64,000 nt of DNA from Labia minor. Taxonomy: Eukaryota > Arthropoda > Insecta > Dermaptera > Spongiphoridae. Under the pieces are notes generated by a model. The model was not told where the DNA came from. It did no database searches and was given only the letters and a program-made list of their open reading frames with translations. The translations under genes were made by a program, and so were the position numbers. The stretch's first letter is position 1; each line of letters starts with the position of its first letter. Below, piece by piece: positions 1 to 11,655 of the stretch. Where the stretch lies: contig OY720348.1 in the NCBI GenBank assembly GCA_963082975.1, positions 54,773,564 to 54,837,563 of the forward strand, written 5' to 3'.

Positions 1-43
1 TTTTTTATTTGCTTGTTCCTGATTTTTACGTTTTCATCGCCAG

Positions 44-240
44 GCTTGAAACTCGAAAGCTCTGGTCTTTGCATATCATTAAGGATGTCGCTTTTGATCT
101 ATCAGCTAAATAGAAGGATTTTATTCATGACCAGGCAACAACACTCGACGCACTTGTCAATGTTTTTGAAGATTTATGTATCTTCTATCTTTTATGAGTG
201 CTTCAAATCGACACATTATCAAAACAGAAGAAGTTTTTGA
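44..240 (+). other. Coding-looking segment after a splice-acceptor-like tract, window edge
   Basis: A pyrimidine-rich tract ending in CGCCAG at about 43 looks like a good splice acceptor. The frame that starts one base later reads LETRKLWSLHIIKDVAFDLS and reaches a TAG at 111-113. The same frame then continues in protein-like fashion (DQATTLDALVNVFEDL) before a second stop. A different frame is open for 75 residues but has less natural composition. Either this is the last exon of a gene whose body lies left of the window, or it is a decayed coding sequence. I do not recognise the protein. Confidence 0.25.
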
Positions 241-529
241 TAATGATGCAAAAAGTATAAAAAAAATAAAAATAAAAATAAAAAATAAATAAATAAAAAT
301 AAATAAATCATCAGTTTTTTTTAAAAAAAATTGTTTTTATCATATATAATTAATATAATATTAATTATATAATACAACAAATTTCTATTATGATTAATTA
401 TGGTTAATTAATTAAAAATATCATTAAATAAAATAATTGATAAAATATTTTTTGGTAATTTGGATTGTTTCAAAGTAATTTTAAAACAAGTAATCATATA
501 AAAAAATAATGTTTCAAATCAATTTTGAA
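241..529. other. AT-rich spacer
   Basis: Poly-A and AATAAA-like runs and TA-rich DNA. I see no gene, tandem array or element end in it. Confidence 0.6.
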
Positions 530-819
530 GGCACCACAGGGCGGAAGGTAGCGTAGCTGGCTCACATTCTCAAGGTCCCCGGTTCAAGTCCCGAGCCTAG
601 CAAGGGAATTTCTCTAACTGGAGTCTTTGGAAGGAGTTAACCCAACCTACGGGATCAAAATTGGGAAACTACTTGATAAAAAGTAGCGCCTCCGATCAAG
701 AAAATCAAGGTAGAGGTTAATAGAACCCGTTCTACTGATTATAGGATACATAATTGATATAACCGACTTGATAGGCGTTGTCCTTGCGTGGGACGTACAA
801 CAGTCGGAGGTTTTTTTTT
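530..819 (+). mobile_element. tRNA-derived SINE, copy 1
   Basis: The head is tRNA-like, with RNA polymerase III box A (TAGCGTAGCTGG at 549-560) and box B (GGTTCAAGTCC at 581-591) spaced about 20 bases closer than in some tRNAs but in the right order. The body is unrelated to tRNA (GATCAAAATTGGGAAACTAC, then a block with GACTTGATAGGCGTTGTCC) and ends in GTCGGAGG plus a T run. The same unit recurs at 11257-11539 (+) and, split by another element, at 30603-31926 (-), which defines the family. Non-autonomous; it would use a LINE for mobility. Confidence 0.85.
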
Positions 820-2177
820 CAAATCATTATAAAAATTATTTAAAATTCAATCAATGAGATTCGGTCTAAAGACATGAAGTTTTAAAGCCAACGTTCTACC
901 AACTGCAGCCATTACAAGACACAATTAACTGCTAAATATCTTTATCAATATCAAATGACATCAATTTAAAAAAAAACCTATTTAAATTTGAGTAAAAGAA
1001 TAAAAAGCATTTTCTTTAATGCGATTGAAAATTTGTATAAAAGTAATAAATATAGGGAAAATGTAAGACTTAATAGTAAGAATTGAATAAATAAAAACAA
1101 TATAAATATTTAATTAAATAATATATAAAAAAAGATATTTTAAAAGTAAAAATTTTTATTTATTAACACCTATAATTATATTTTTTTGATGGTTAATATC
1201 ATATTTAGTTTAATCTTCTACACCGGGGAGTCCCTTTACAGTCACTCCAAAAGTATTTTGGAGTATTTATAAAGTTTCCTAAATATTCCTTTTAGTATTT
1301 ATAAAGATAGAAAGCATTAATCGGTGTCGAGAAATACATTTATTAGACACTTCAGTTTGTATGTCTGCATTTATACAAGATTATATTATTTATGTTCAAT
1401 TTATTTATTTTTTATATTCTAGTTTGTAAATATTTTTAGTTACTTAATTTATTAATTTATAATTATTTTTGTTTTTATTATTATTTAAACATATTTATTT
1501 AATTTGTTGAAGAAAATGATCAGAATAGCGACTTTTTATAAAATAATAACAATTTCTTTACATTTATTGTTATTCATCTTATTATTATGTAGTTATTTTT
1601 AGTAGTTTTTATTCGTTTAGTTTCTGTGAAGCATTTAAATAGAATGGATTATGTGTTGTGTCACACATATAATTATTTATTCTTTAAATGGGAATTCAGT
1701 TTGAGTCAAGATGAAATTTTAATTCATTATTATATAATATTATAATATTTTTATTTTGAAATGATGAATATGAATATAAATGAGGTGTTGCTAAACAAAA
1801 ACTCGTTAAGTCGAGTTTTTTTTATTTAGGGGTAAGAGGGATTTAATATATAAAATATAATATGATATTCTCGTTGATAATATTTAAAAAAGTATTTAAA
1901 AGTTTTAAATTCCATATGAAAAAATCTTTAATCGAATCATTCCGTCATATTCAATCAAATCAAAATTGAACAATATTTTTTATTGATAAATTAGTCAAAA
2001 ACAAAATCAAAAAAAAACAAAAAAAAAATTAAATAATAATTGTATAATTTTATAAAGGATATTATGTTTGAATTATTTCATAGTATGTGTAAATTAATTT
2101 ATTTAAAAATTTATTTTTATTATTTAATTTAACTACAATACGATTACTGTAAAATTTTAAATACTTCGGTTCTGTGA
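820..2177. other. AT-rich intergenic or intronic DNA
   Basis: Mostly AT-rich, with poly-A/T tracts. A slightly less AT-rich stretch at 1205-1325 contains a short imperfect repeat of an AGTATTTATAAAG motif. No coding frame, splice signal or element end recognised. Confidence 0.55.
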
Positions 2178-2760
2178 TCATGAAGGATAATAAAATTCGA
2201 GAAGAATTGAAATCGAGGTTGCAATCGCGTAGCGCCTGTTATCATGCAGTAAAGGAGCAGCTTATCTCATCAAAATTATTATCAAAGGGGATCAAAATTA
2301 AAATATAGAAAACACTTATTTTGCCGGTTGTGTTATATGGCTGTGGGGCATGGTCTATGATCATGAGGGAAGAGAGTAGATTTAGAGTATTTGAGAATAG
2401 GATTCTTCGCAGCATTTATGGGCTAAAGAAAAATGAGGTCACCGTGGAATGGCGGAGACTGCATAACAAGGAATTGCATGAGCTCTATACATCTCTGGAC
2501 ATAGTTAGGGTTATAAAATCGAGAAGGCTAGAATGGGAGAGGATAGAATGGCGAAAAATATATTGGTGGGGAGAACGATTGGGAAACGATCGATTGGAAG
2601 ACCAAGGACGCGAGGGGCAGACAATGTAGGAAGAGGCGTAAGACAGATAGGTGAGGGTAGGAGTTGGATGGTTGTGGCTCAGGATAGGGGCACTTGGAGA
2701 AATGTGATTGGGGCGGCCAAGAACTTTCGAGTTCCGTAGAGCCACAGAGATAGAAAGATA
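2178..2760 (+). mobile_element. 5'-truncated LINE: C-terminal part of the reverse-transcriptase ORF
   Basis: The translated plus strand matches the C-terminal third of an arthropod non-LTR retrotransposon ORF2: KTLILPVVLYGC, then MREESRFRVFENRILRSIYG, RRLHNKELHELY, a SRRLEWER block, and at the end the RPRTRGADNVGR and FRVP tail before the stop. Reading it needs more than one frame and passes an in-frame stop, so it is dead. The 3' end carries AGAGCCACAGAGATAG, which is repeated at the 3' end of the minus-strand copy at 37825-38590, so both belong to one family. Typical dead-on-arrival LINE insertion. Confidence 0.85.
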
Positions 2761-3825
2761 GATAATTACATTTACTAATTATAATAATTATACTAACATC
2801 TTTACAAAAAATAAAGTTTAATCCATACAATTATTTCAGGTGGCGATTCATGGCCTTAAAGTAATTACATTTTTATAATAATCGAAAATTTAATTGTTGA
2901 CATTTTTTTTACATTTCTAAAGATGATGGTACCACGACAGATTAATCTTTGTTTTATTCAAATTGTTATCTAAAAAAAATAAAATAAAATATGGAATTAA
3001 TTTTAAAAATTCGAACGTATGTTTTGTTTTTCTTTATATATATGTACTGGTGAAGTCCATTTACGAAAGTCGTTGTCTGACTTATTGTGACTTAATTAAA
3101 AAAAAAACAACAAATATTTATACCTCCCTCATCTCAATAATTCAAAGTTGTTTATTTGAACAAAATCAACGGGGCATTCTCAAATTTCATGTATTTCCAT
3201 TAATTTCTTTCCATGTCTGTGTTGACTGAATCTGTCCGAAACAACTGTACCCTAAATCGTTGAAAATTTATCAAATGCTTGTTGTACAGGCAGACAAACA
3301 AAAACGTTTCTGATTAAAATCCTAATAAATGACTCGCTGTGAACACATGATATGATCTCGGAGGGGAATTTTGGGACGTCCAATTCAACAACCGATTTAT
3401 ACAAGATTATAATAAAGATGAACAAAAAAAAAAGAAAAAAAAAAACAAATAAATTTTTAATTAATTCGTTAATTACATTTTACATCTATTATAAAATTAT
3501 AAATTCTGTTTCAAAACTCGAAATTTTAAAATTGTTTCAAAACTCGAAATTTTAAAATTTGTATAATAAAGAATTAAATTAAAATTAATATAAAATAACA
3601 TATTTTCATGGTGTATTAATTTTAATTTTTTTACTATTTTTTAAAAACAACAATCTACAAATTATTTATTTATAATAATTATTATCTTCAAAATAAATAA
3701 GAAAATTTTTTTATATTTTCTATATTATAATATAATTTTTTTGATTAATTGACAATTTTATTAAGATATGAAACATAACTTTAATTTTTGTTTTCTTTTT
3801 TTACTTTTGTTTTACTATTATGAAC
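2761..3825. other. AT-rich DNA, no gene seen
   Basis: Poly-A-rich DNA. A 24-base stretch (TTTCAAAACTCGAAATTTTA) is duplicated back to back near 3510-3556. No splice-flanked open frame was found. Confidence 0.5.
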
Positions 3826-3833
3826 CTATAAAC

Positions 3834-3972
3834 TAGTGATTCTCAACCTGGACGATATGGCCCCCTGGAGGCGATCGACATCTTCAAGGGGGCGATTTTT
3901 TGACTATACGATTTTGGGGGGCGAATTATGAAGCCGGTCTTACGTTTGGTCCAAAAAGTTTAAGAACCACTA
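3834..3972. mobile_element. hAT-type MITE (139 bp) with exact 8-bp target duplication
   Basis: Ends are TAGTGATTCTCAACCTG on the left and the inverse-related AAAGTTTAAGAACCACTA on the right. The element is flanked on both sides by CTATAAAC (3826-3833 and 3973-3980), an exact 8-bp target-site duplication, the hallmark of hAT transposition. No coding capacity. The ends resemble those of the MITEs at 16742 and 31147, but the interior differs. Confidence 0.85.
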
Positions 3973-4199
3973 CTATAAACTATTTATTTTTACTATTATG
4001 AACATATAAATTATTTATTTGTATTTAACTAGAAAATTCTTTCTCCATGCTAACAATATCGTTCCTATCCTCACTCAAATAATAATTTATTAAATTGTAA
4101 TAAAAGTATCAATTAACAACACCCCGTTTCAAAATAAGATTTAATATTTTAAATAATCTCTCTTAAGAAAGATATGAATGATAATGAAAAAAGATAGGA

Positions 4200-4510
4200 A
4201 TTAGAAGAAGGTGGAAGGAATGGGATGGAGGCAGAAATGTCGTTGCTGTGAACAAGGACTATTTATGCAATTTATAGATTTAACCGTAGGCACTAATTGA
4301 AACATTTTAATTAATTATGTTATGTTAATTAAAATCAAACATTTTTTGAAAAAAAAATCTAAATCTTCATATATTAATAATTTTTAATAAAACTTTTGGT
4401 GAAGTTTTATAGTTTATTGATATATATATGCTTTATGCGCATCAGATGTTTTCTTCTCAACTGATAAAATAACAGCCGACATGCGCATAAATAAGATATA
4501 TGAATAAATA
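4200..4510. repeat. Decayed dispersed repeat with LINE-tail-like block
   Basis: Bases 4200-4310 (GGTGGAAGGAATGGGATGG then TTATAGATTTAACC) resemble 55125-55230. Bases 4385-4510 (GAAGTTTTATAGTTTATTG, then TTTATGCGCAT) resemble 12390-12640, 54930-55010 and 55320-55400. The two blocks lie in the same order at both loci, so they are parts of one old dispersed repeat. No intact ends were seen. Confidence 0.45.
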
Positions 4511-4885
4511 CTCAATAGTTTTTTACTTATAGAGATAATTCAATGAATTATAACCAAATACTTGCTAGAAATGACAAAATGTTTGTTTTTTTTATAAAAT
4601 TAAAAAAATCAATTTTATATTGATTATTCCATTTTTTTTAAATAAAAATATTTACATTTCTTTTGCAAAGGTTTTGATGATTTATTTATTATTATTATTA
4701 AAATATTATTATTAAATGATAATGATAATGAATTATTAATAAATGATAATTAATTAATTTTTTAAATGATTGAAAATTTTTAATATTGTTGGATCATATG
4801 TTATTTTTCTGATGGATATTTAAAAAAAAATTGAAATCCAGAGTTTATTTTTTGTTTTAGTTTTTTTTTTCTGAATGAAAAGGAT

Positions 4886-5230
4886 TTATTTCCGGTAAGA
4901 GCAAACAGAAGAGATTGGGGGGGAGGGAAGACGGTTTGCGTGTTGGATCGACGCTAAACCCCCTCTCCCCCCACCTGGAATGACATTGTAAAGAGAATAG
5001 GTTATAATAAAGGTAATAATAAGCAATTTGGAGGTGAGCGTGAGGCCGGTGTGACCCGATGCCCTTTTCGAAATGGGTGCCCGCCATTCATCCGCCGCAG
5101 GGATTCCCACGTGTCCACAATCTCTAACCTTGCGTGAGCTGTGGACCCACGTGCCTCGCACGGGTCCCACTTCTCTCTTCGAAAATCGGAGCCATCAGAA
5201 TTCCATTCCGTAAAGCACCAAGCACAAGAA
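4886..5230. promoter_or_regulatory. GC-richer island with two CACGTG E-boxes; candidate regulatory DNA
   Basis: This island stands out from its surroundings. Open frames exist on both strands but none has splice signals or recognisable protein character. Two CACGTG hexamers in the same context (CCCACGTG) lie at 5108-5113 and 5148-5153, spaced 40 bases. CACGTG is the core site of several bHLH factors, including the Hairy/E(spl) and Myc/USF groups. Assignment as an enhancer or promoter is inference. Confidence 0.3.
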
Positions 5231-5393
5231 AGAATTCATTCTTTTTCTTTCTCTCTTTTTATTCGCTTTTCATTCTATAAACCATCGAGTACGCCCAAAC
5301 AATAATTATTTTCCAATTTTCAATTTATTAAATTAAACTAAATGCCAATTTATCTTCTTTTCCCCTTTTTAATTAATAAATATACTCGTTTTT

Positions 5394-5967
5394 ATTATCT
5401 CGCCAGAGATAGTATTGCGATCACGAAAATTTTCGATGTCGAGATTTTGATGTTTTTATACGTTTTGAAGGTTCCTGAATCATTTTCACTAAGGTGGTGA
5501 AAAATGTCTGTATGTATGTAGACAAGATTACGCAAAAACGAGGGCTAGAATAATAAAATTTGGTGTACGGGCATTATTCAAAATTGGTAGTTTTCTATCA
5601 ACTTTTGAGAAATATAGTTCAACCGGAATAAGACCATTACCTACCACGTATTCATTTTTTTCTCTCTAAACTAACCGTAAAAATAAAGATATATGTTTGA
5701 TAATTTTTCTCGTGATTAAAAATTGTATAAAACTGCTATATATAGAATTTCAGCTTGATTGAATCGCTGAAAGTACCGGAATTAATTTTTTAACACAGCA
5801 AATCACGCGCCTGCATGTGACGTGGTGCCATCAACAAAGAGCCAAACACGCGCTGATTTAATAAATAATATTTATTAATTTTAATTTATAATTTAATTTA
5901 ATTTAAATATAATATATGTTATTTCATCCAATTCAAAATGCGAGTTAGTCGAGTGGAGACACTCCAG
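5394..5967 (+). mobile_element. Helentron-like non-autonomous element (HINE-1), near-complete copy A
   Basis: Architecture used to define the family. The 5' end is ACTATCTCGCCAGAGATAG (here ATTATCT), followed by TATTGCGATCAC and a block with TTTTATACGTTTTGAAGG. An internal GT/GTAT microsatellite comes next, then a conserved core (GACAAGATTACGCAAAAACG, ATTTTTACGG complement, TATATATAG). The subterminal GCGAGATAGT (here GCGAGTTAGT) is the inverse of the 5' end, and it is followed directly by a hairpin GAGTG-GAGA-CACTC and the terminus CCAG. A 5' terminus, a subterminal inverted repeat, a 3' hairpin and an internal microsatellite are the known features of Helentron-associated elements such as DINE-1. 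No ORF; mobility would need a Rep-helicase from elsewhere. Flanking target duplications are absent, as expected. Confidence 0.8.
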
Positions 5968-7049
5968 CTTATTATTTAAAAAAAAAAAAAACATAACAAT
6001 TTAATAAATGAAAAAAATAATTTTTCAGTATAACATAGACATATTTAAATATATAAATATATTCGGTATATATAATCCTTCAAGGCCTGTCCGTCTATCA
6101 CAACCTGTTTAATTTTCTTTAAATTTTTATTAACTACATAAAGTATTATTTTACCATGCCATGAATTTTTTTTTAAATATTCAAACCTTGACTTAATGCA
6201 TTATTATTATTTTTTTTTTAGTCAAAAATATTTATATTTTATTATATTATATTATGAGCTACAAGTCATTTCGATTTATTTAATAAAAATATAAATAAAT
6301 AAATATAAAAATAAATTTTATAATTATAGAGCGTATTGGCATTCCATGAATACATTAAGAGGATGCAGTTTTTTTATTAATAGTTTACATACAATATTAA
6401 TAGAAATAAATAAATAAAATATAAATTAAAAATAAAAAAAAGTTTAATATTGTTTGAGTGGCTGTAAAGGGGGAATTTAGATTTTATATGTAAATTGTAA
6501 ATTTTTTAATATCAAGACAAATCATCTATTTGTGATGGGATTTGAATATCCACATTATATATTTTCAAATAATATATTGAGATATTTAAAAAAATCTGGG
6601 TGTCTCTCGAATAGCTCGCAAATTTGAATTGGATCAAGCTTTTTTCTATATTTGAAAATTAATTAAAATCCGATCATATGATTTAAGGTTTTTAATTTTC
6701 ACTGATAATATTTTATTGAAATAAGAAGACTTTGACTTAATACTATTATAAATTTATGAAATACCATTTTTTTCAACTGGTTTAGCTGCATAGTTTTGAT
6801 AAAAATTAATTACATTACCAGGTGACGTAGCAATTGATATACCCATTACATCCCTTATATGGGATGTTCAATGTGTATACAATTACATATATTTATATAG
6901 ATAGTGCAATTTGAATTTGTTTTAAACAGGGATATTATTTTATAAACGTATACACATTTATATTACCATTATTATATTATATTAACTTCCTTATACTTTG
7001 AAAAAGAAATTGAAAAATTTAATTTTAAACTGGCTTCTGAGACCAAACA
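5968..7049. other. AT-rich DNA
   Basis: AT-rich with poly-A/T tracts. One less simple patch (6075-6110) contains CAAGGCCTGTCCGTCTATC. No open frame with splice sites, no element ends. Confidence 0.5.
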
Positions 7050-7378
7050 CCTCAACACGCGCCAGCGCGTTTATTGCTCTTGGTTGATGACACCACATCA
7101 CTTGCTGGCGCGTGATTGGCAGTCAACAAAAAATTAATTCCGATATTTTCAGTGATTCAATCAAGCTGAAATTTTATATATAGCAGTTTATACAATTTTT
7201 AATCACGAGAAAAATTATCAAACATATCTTTATTTTTACGGTTAGTTTAGAGAGAAAAAAATGAATACGTGGTAGGTAATGGTCTTCTTCCGGTTGAGCT
7301 ATATTTCTCAAAAGTTGATAGAAAACTACCAATTTTGAATAATGCCTTTATAACAAATTTCATTATTCTAGCTCAGGG
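7050..7378 (-). mobile_element. HINE-1 fragment B
   Basis: Only the middle of the element survives: the block with GGCGCGTGATT, the TATATATAGCAG core and the piece up to CATTATTCTAGCTCA. Both the hairpin end and the ACTATCTCGC end are missing. Its core is colinear with copy A read on the opposite strand. Confidence 0.75.
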
Positions 7379-8337
7379 CTTATTAAACTTTTTTCATTCG
7401 CGATCCCATTTATGATTGCTAGTTTCCTGGCGTATCCTTCTTTAAACAAAATAAATTCTTTTTTTTTAATTCCAACTATCAGTTCGCACGTGCAGTGAAA
7501 GAAAATACTTTTTATACATTCACTCAAATTCAGATACATTTTTTAAAACTTGCAGTGGATGACAATTGATATTTATACGGTGTTTTCAAATATTAATTCA
7601 TTCATTAATTTACTTTTATATGAGAGAAAATGATTTTCCTTATCTATTTATTAAGATACCTATGTGTTTTGCAATGACTTAAAAAACTTGGCTTTGGATC
7701 GAATCTCGGAAAATCATAAAATTTTTTATTTGATTTTCAAATCATTTTTAATACTTTAACTAGAGTTGTGGCAGTTTTAAGTAGAAATTGATTTTTATTT
7801 TAATTGTAATGACATGACGACGACAATTATTATCTTGAAACATAAATATTCTTTTTCATTTGTTAATCTTATCCCTTTGAGAAATAAAACAGGATGGAAA
7901 GTGAATCTTTTAGTTTTCTTACCTTATTATTAATATATATCCCTCTCATTTTCATTATATCATTGAATATAATATTTTTTGAAGAGTAAGAAATATTTTA
8001 TATATATTATATATATATTTAATATTATATAGATATTTAAACCAATAATCTCCAATTTTAAATGTGATAATTCTTCTATTAAATTTTTTGAATGTTAATA
8101 AATTATATTTAAATTACTGAATCGACTTTGATAATAAACAATTACATAAATTTTAAAGGATCCTCTTAATCCAAAGATATTAGAGAGAAAAAGAAAAAAA
8201 AATATTATTAGTTGATTATTATTTAGAATCAAAAACTGAATTGGGTGTTTGATATCCAAGGATCGATCCTCACCAAGTTTACTAAATTTTTAAGATTAAA
8301 TAATAAAATAATAAATATAAAGGAGGTAAATATAAAA
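7379..8337. other. AT-rich DNA
   Basis: AT-rich sequence with (AT)n around 8000-8030. No gene-like frame or element end recognised. Confidence 0.5.
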
Positions 8338-9473
8338 ACTGGTCATTCTGTCATGGAATTGGATAAAACTTTACCAGTGGATTCCTTTTTACCGACCGAC
8401 GATAGTAAGGGAGGTATTGTTTTCACACCAAATTTCACATTTGGAGATTTTTACATATCTCCATGAATCATGCATTTTCTTAACAGAAAAAAGTATTTTT
8501 AGCATGATGTCTGTCCGTCCGTCCGTCCGTCCGTATAGATGTGTACAGCCTGAACGGCTCAACCGATTTTGATGAAATTTGGTATATCTACTTAATGCAT
8601 CAGTGGGATGAATTGATCAACTTTTGGTGCCAATCCAGAAACCGGAAGTGGTAGTATTAGCGATCGACGATAGGAAGAAAAGGGTTATTTTCACGCCAAA
8701 TTTCACATGAGGAGATTTTTTTATATATCACCACGAATCATGCACTTTGTATTGGTTTTATCCTCGGGAAAATCATATTTATTAGTTTTTTCTTGATTTA
8801 AAATTATATGACGTCATCCAGCCATTCATGACGTCACATCCTGGGCTTGCATATATATTATAAATAAAATAAAATTAAAAATGTTTATATTTATTATTTA
8901 TGTATCCATATCTGTTTTTTATTACATTAATAGATATATTAAAATTATTTGAAATTGTTTCTGGAACTAGAAATTAATTTACTTCAAACCGTCGGTCGGT
9001 TCGGACCTGGCCACAGGTCAACTTATTTAATTCCAAATAAACATTTTTTATGCAATTTTCGTAGGTCTCTACTAGTCTAAGAGATAAAAAGGAATAAAGT
9101 TTGCCAGATTAACTTATTATGAACTTATTTATTGCCTTATTCACTAATTATTCACTTATTCCTAATTTTCAGTTTTTTTCGGTTCGGTTTAGATATAGGG
9201 AAATTATTTAATTAATTATTTTTTTAATTTTTCTATATATATCTATAATCCAAACTAAAAACCCCCCCCATGAAAATTAGTGGAACCCTCTGCCGGTCAA
9301 ATAAATAAAAACATGGTAGCCAAATAGAATATCAAAGGATTTATATGCAAATTTTAATAATTCTTATCTCCTAAACTAGAAACGACCGGCAAAATTGTAT
9401 AAGAAAAGTTTATTTGGGATTAAAAAAAGAACACACTGGAAGTTTTATCCAAATCCATGACAGGGTGACCAGT
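8338..9473. mobile_element. Foldback-type DNA element (family R) interrupted by a Helentron-like insertion
   Basis: The left end (ACTGGTCATTCTGTCATGGA) and the right end read on the other strand (ACTGGTCACCCTGTCATGGA) are long inverted repeats. They continue through GGATTCCTTTTT, AATTCCAAATAAAC and the AGAGATAA region for well over 100 bases per arm. The left arm is split at 8390 by the element 8391-9025 and resumes with AATTCCAAATAAAC. An independent copy with both arms is at 62622-63108 and single arms are at 52306-52515 and 47105-47235. No ORF of its own. Confidence 0.7.
8391..9025 (+). mobile_element. Helentron-like element of a second family (HINE-2), copy Q1, nested in family R
   Basis: The 5' end is ACCGACCGACG. 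A (GTCC)n microsatellite lies at 8515-8534 and is followed by the common GATGAAATTTGG block. Near the 3' end comes the inverse subterminal repeat CGTCGGTCGGT (8990-9000), then the hairpin GACCTG-GCCA-CAGGTC and the terminus AACTTA. This is the same layout as HINE-1 with unrelated sequence. It sits inside the left arm of a foldback element, between T-rich flanks (TTTTT and TTT), in line with Helentron insertion at T|T. Other copies: 29421-30050, 58621-59041, 59960-60079. Confidence 0.75.
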
Positions 9474-10645
9474 TTATATAATTAACATACAAAATGGACA
9501 TCGGTCCAAAAAACCAATAAAAAATAAATTAATATATAAAAATAAAAACAATCCTTTAAAGTTAAAGGAAGATATATAAATGATACGATCTAAATAAAAA
9601 GATCATAGTAGAAAACAGTTTCAGGTCATTAAATGGAAAGCTTATATATATATACAGATCGACATACTTCATTTATCAAAACCAAATTACTATTCACCAC
9701 ACCGAAAGAGCTTCATTGTCGAAGTGTGAAGACCACCTTCGAATAAATGGAGCGAAAGAAATATAGTTCTGTGAAAAGAAAAGAAAAAAAAAACGAATGG
9801 TATGTTGGTGAAAGTCGAAATAATACTGAGGAAAGTAGAAATAAAATAACAAATGAGTGGTGTATGCTTTGAATATTTATTTGCTTGCGATCTACGTATT
9901 TATAGCCGGCTGTCACATATTTATGAATTTGAAAAGACGACATGGCCTTGTGAGAATGTCGGAATGAAAATTAGTCCGAGTTTTCTTCTCTTTCCATTCT
10001 TAACGACCCAAGTTGAACGTAAAATAGCTATTTCTTGTTTGTGGATGGGTAAAAATTTTTACACTCGAAAAATGATTTCTCTCTGATGTTGAACAAAACG
10101 ACTGCACTACAGGCATAACAAATGAACAAAGAAACGACATGATTCTTTCTAGTAATAAAAATGTCTTGAGTATTTATTAAAAGGAAAATGATAGCTAAAA
10201 TGTAACCAGACCCGAAATAAACCACAAGCCTGTGAAAAATTAAACAACCAGCAGAATGACAGTGAAGAAGGGAAGGGGGGGGGGGGCTGGATGAGAGAAC
10301 GATAAAGAGAAGTGGAGGAGGAAGGGGAAGATGAGGGGGGGAGGATTTTATTTAACCAATTAAACACAGAAGATTGAATTACAATGGAGGGATTTAGAAA
10401 TAACATCGGAGATATTATTTGGTCGGCATTTGTTTGAACAATTCCTAAAGTGCTTCCATCCATCAGTCAATTACTCCAAAAATGCGATAAGGGGTATTTT
10501 TTTTTCCTTTACCTCGGTTATGGGATATTTTGTGAAAATTCGAAGTGATCATTTACCTAAACAACCTAATAGACTAATTCACAATCTCAAAAGAAATTAA
10601 ATGGTTGAATAAACAAAGAAGAAACAAAACCATTTTAATAATAAG
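9474..10645. other. Mixed AT-rich and moderately complex DNA
   Basis: The first 200 bases are AT-rich. Bases 9680-10500 are more complex, with a purine-rich tract (GGGAAGGGGGGGGGGGCTGG region, 10262-10345). Both strands have 75-105 codon open frames, but none has splice sites or family resemblance and they are probably chance. It could be part of a long intron with regulatory content. Confidence 0.35.
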
Positions 10646-10889
10646 CTGGAGTGTCTCCACTCGACTATCTCGCAATTTGAATTGGATTAAATAACATATT
10701 TTATATTTAAATTAAATTTAATTAATTAGAGTCACTTTAGAGAAAAAAAAATCAAAACGTAGTAGGTAATGACCCTCTTCCGGTTGAACTACATTTCTCA
10801 AAAGTTGATAGAAAACTACAAATTTTGAATAATGCCCGTATACCAAATTTCATTATTCTAGCTCAAACCGTTTTTGCGTAATCTTTTCT

Positions 10890-10954
<65 letters not shown>

Positions 10955-11067
10955 CACTTTTCTCAACCTTAGTGAAAATAACTCAGGAACCTCCAAAACG
11001 TATAAAAACATCAAAATCTCGAAATAGAAAATGTTCGTGATCGCAATACTATCTCTAGCGAGATAGT
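10646..11067 (-). mobile_element. HINE-1 copy C, internally deleted
   Basis: Read on the minus strand it runs from the ACTATCTCGC-type end at 11067 to the hairpin terminus at 10646. Both termini are intact. The segment between the AT-rich block and the GTCACTTTAGAG block is missing, so the GGCGCGTGATT and TATATATAG core are gone. The microsatellite is expanded: an AC run at about 10890-10912 runs into an AT run to about 10950. Confidence 0.85.
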
Positions 11068-11256
11068 AAAAATTACTTAGCAAGGTTCTAACCATGCATA
11101 CTGTTTTGGACTTTTATTAATTCATTCTTCGTTTATTCGCATTTCGCATAAATTAATTATAATAAATTAATAAATTTTTTTTTATTGAAATTTATTTTAA
11201 TTGATATAAATTTTAATATTTAAAAAAATTATTTATTATTGGCGGATAGACCCTGA

Positions 11257-11539
11257 TAGGCGCCACAGGGCGGAAGGTAGCGTAGCTGGCTCACATCCTC
11301 GAAGTCCCCGCTTCAAGTCCCGGGCCTGGCAAGGGAATTTTCTCTAGCCGGGGTCTCTTGGAAGGAGTTAACTCAACCTCGGGGATCAAAATTGGGAAAC
11401 TACTTGATAAAAAGTAGCGCCTCCAATCAAGAAAATCAAGGTAAAGGTTGATAGGACCCTTTCTACTGATCATAAGACACCTAATTGATATAACCGACTT
11501 GATAGGCGTTGTCCTTGCGTAGGACGTACAAAAATCAGA
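11257..11539 (+). mobile_element. tRNA-derived SINE, copy 2, with 13-bp target duplication
   Basis: Same family as 530-819. Box A is TAGCGTAGCTGG (11278-11289) and box B CTTCAAGTCC (11311-11320). The element is bracketed by an exact 13-base duplication GGATAGACCCTGA (11244-11256 and 11540-11552), typical of LINE-mediated target-primed insertion. The exact duplication suggests a fairly recent insertion. Confidence 0.9.
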
Positions 11540-11554
11540 GGATAGACCCTGAGG

Positions 11555-11655
11555 ATCACGCAAAACTTTTAAAGAGAAATTATTAATTATTGAATTTCCC
11601 TTGGGCCCGAGTCTTTAGTGTGGTAAACTATCGTGCTAACCACTAAATTTTGAAG
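11555..11655 (-). mobile_element. Short tRNA-like SINE relic
   Basis: On the minus strand a TAGTGGTTAGCACGA motif (pol III box A of Val/Gly-type tRNAs) is followed by a CTACC loop. The stretch up to TTTCTCTTTAAAAG is shared with 41407-41516, so the copies spread as a unit and not as plain tRNA pseudogenes. It follows directly on the target duplication of SINE copy 2. Confidence 0.55.

Noticed and set aside
4857-5170. Minus-strand ORFs with Cys/His residues, considered as missing odd-family finger exon
   Set aside because: No C-x2-C...H-x3-H spacing and no KPFKC or TGEKP-like linker in any frame.
10149-10463. 104-codon minus-strand ORF
   Set aside because: It depends on a G-rich tract (Pro/Ser-rich translation) and has no other coding sign.
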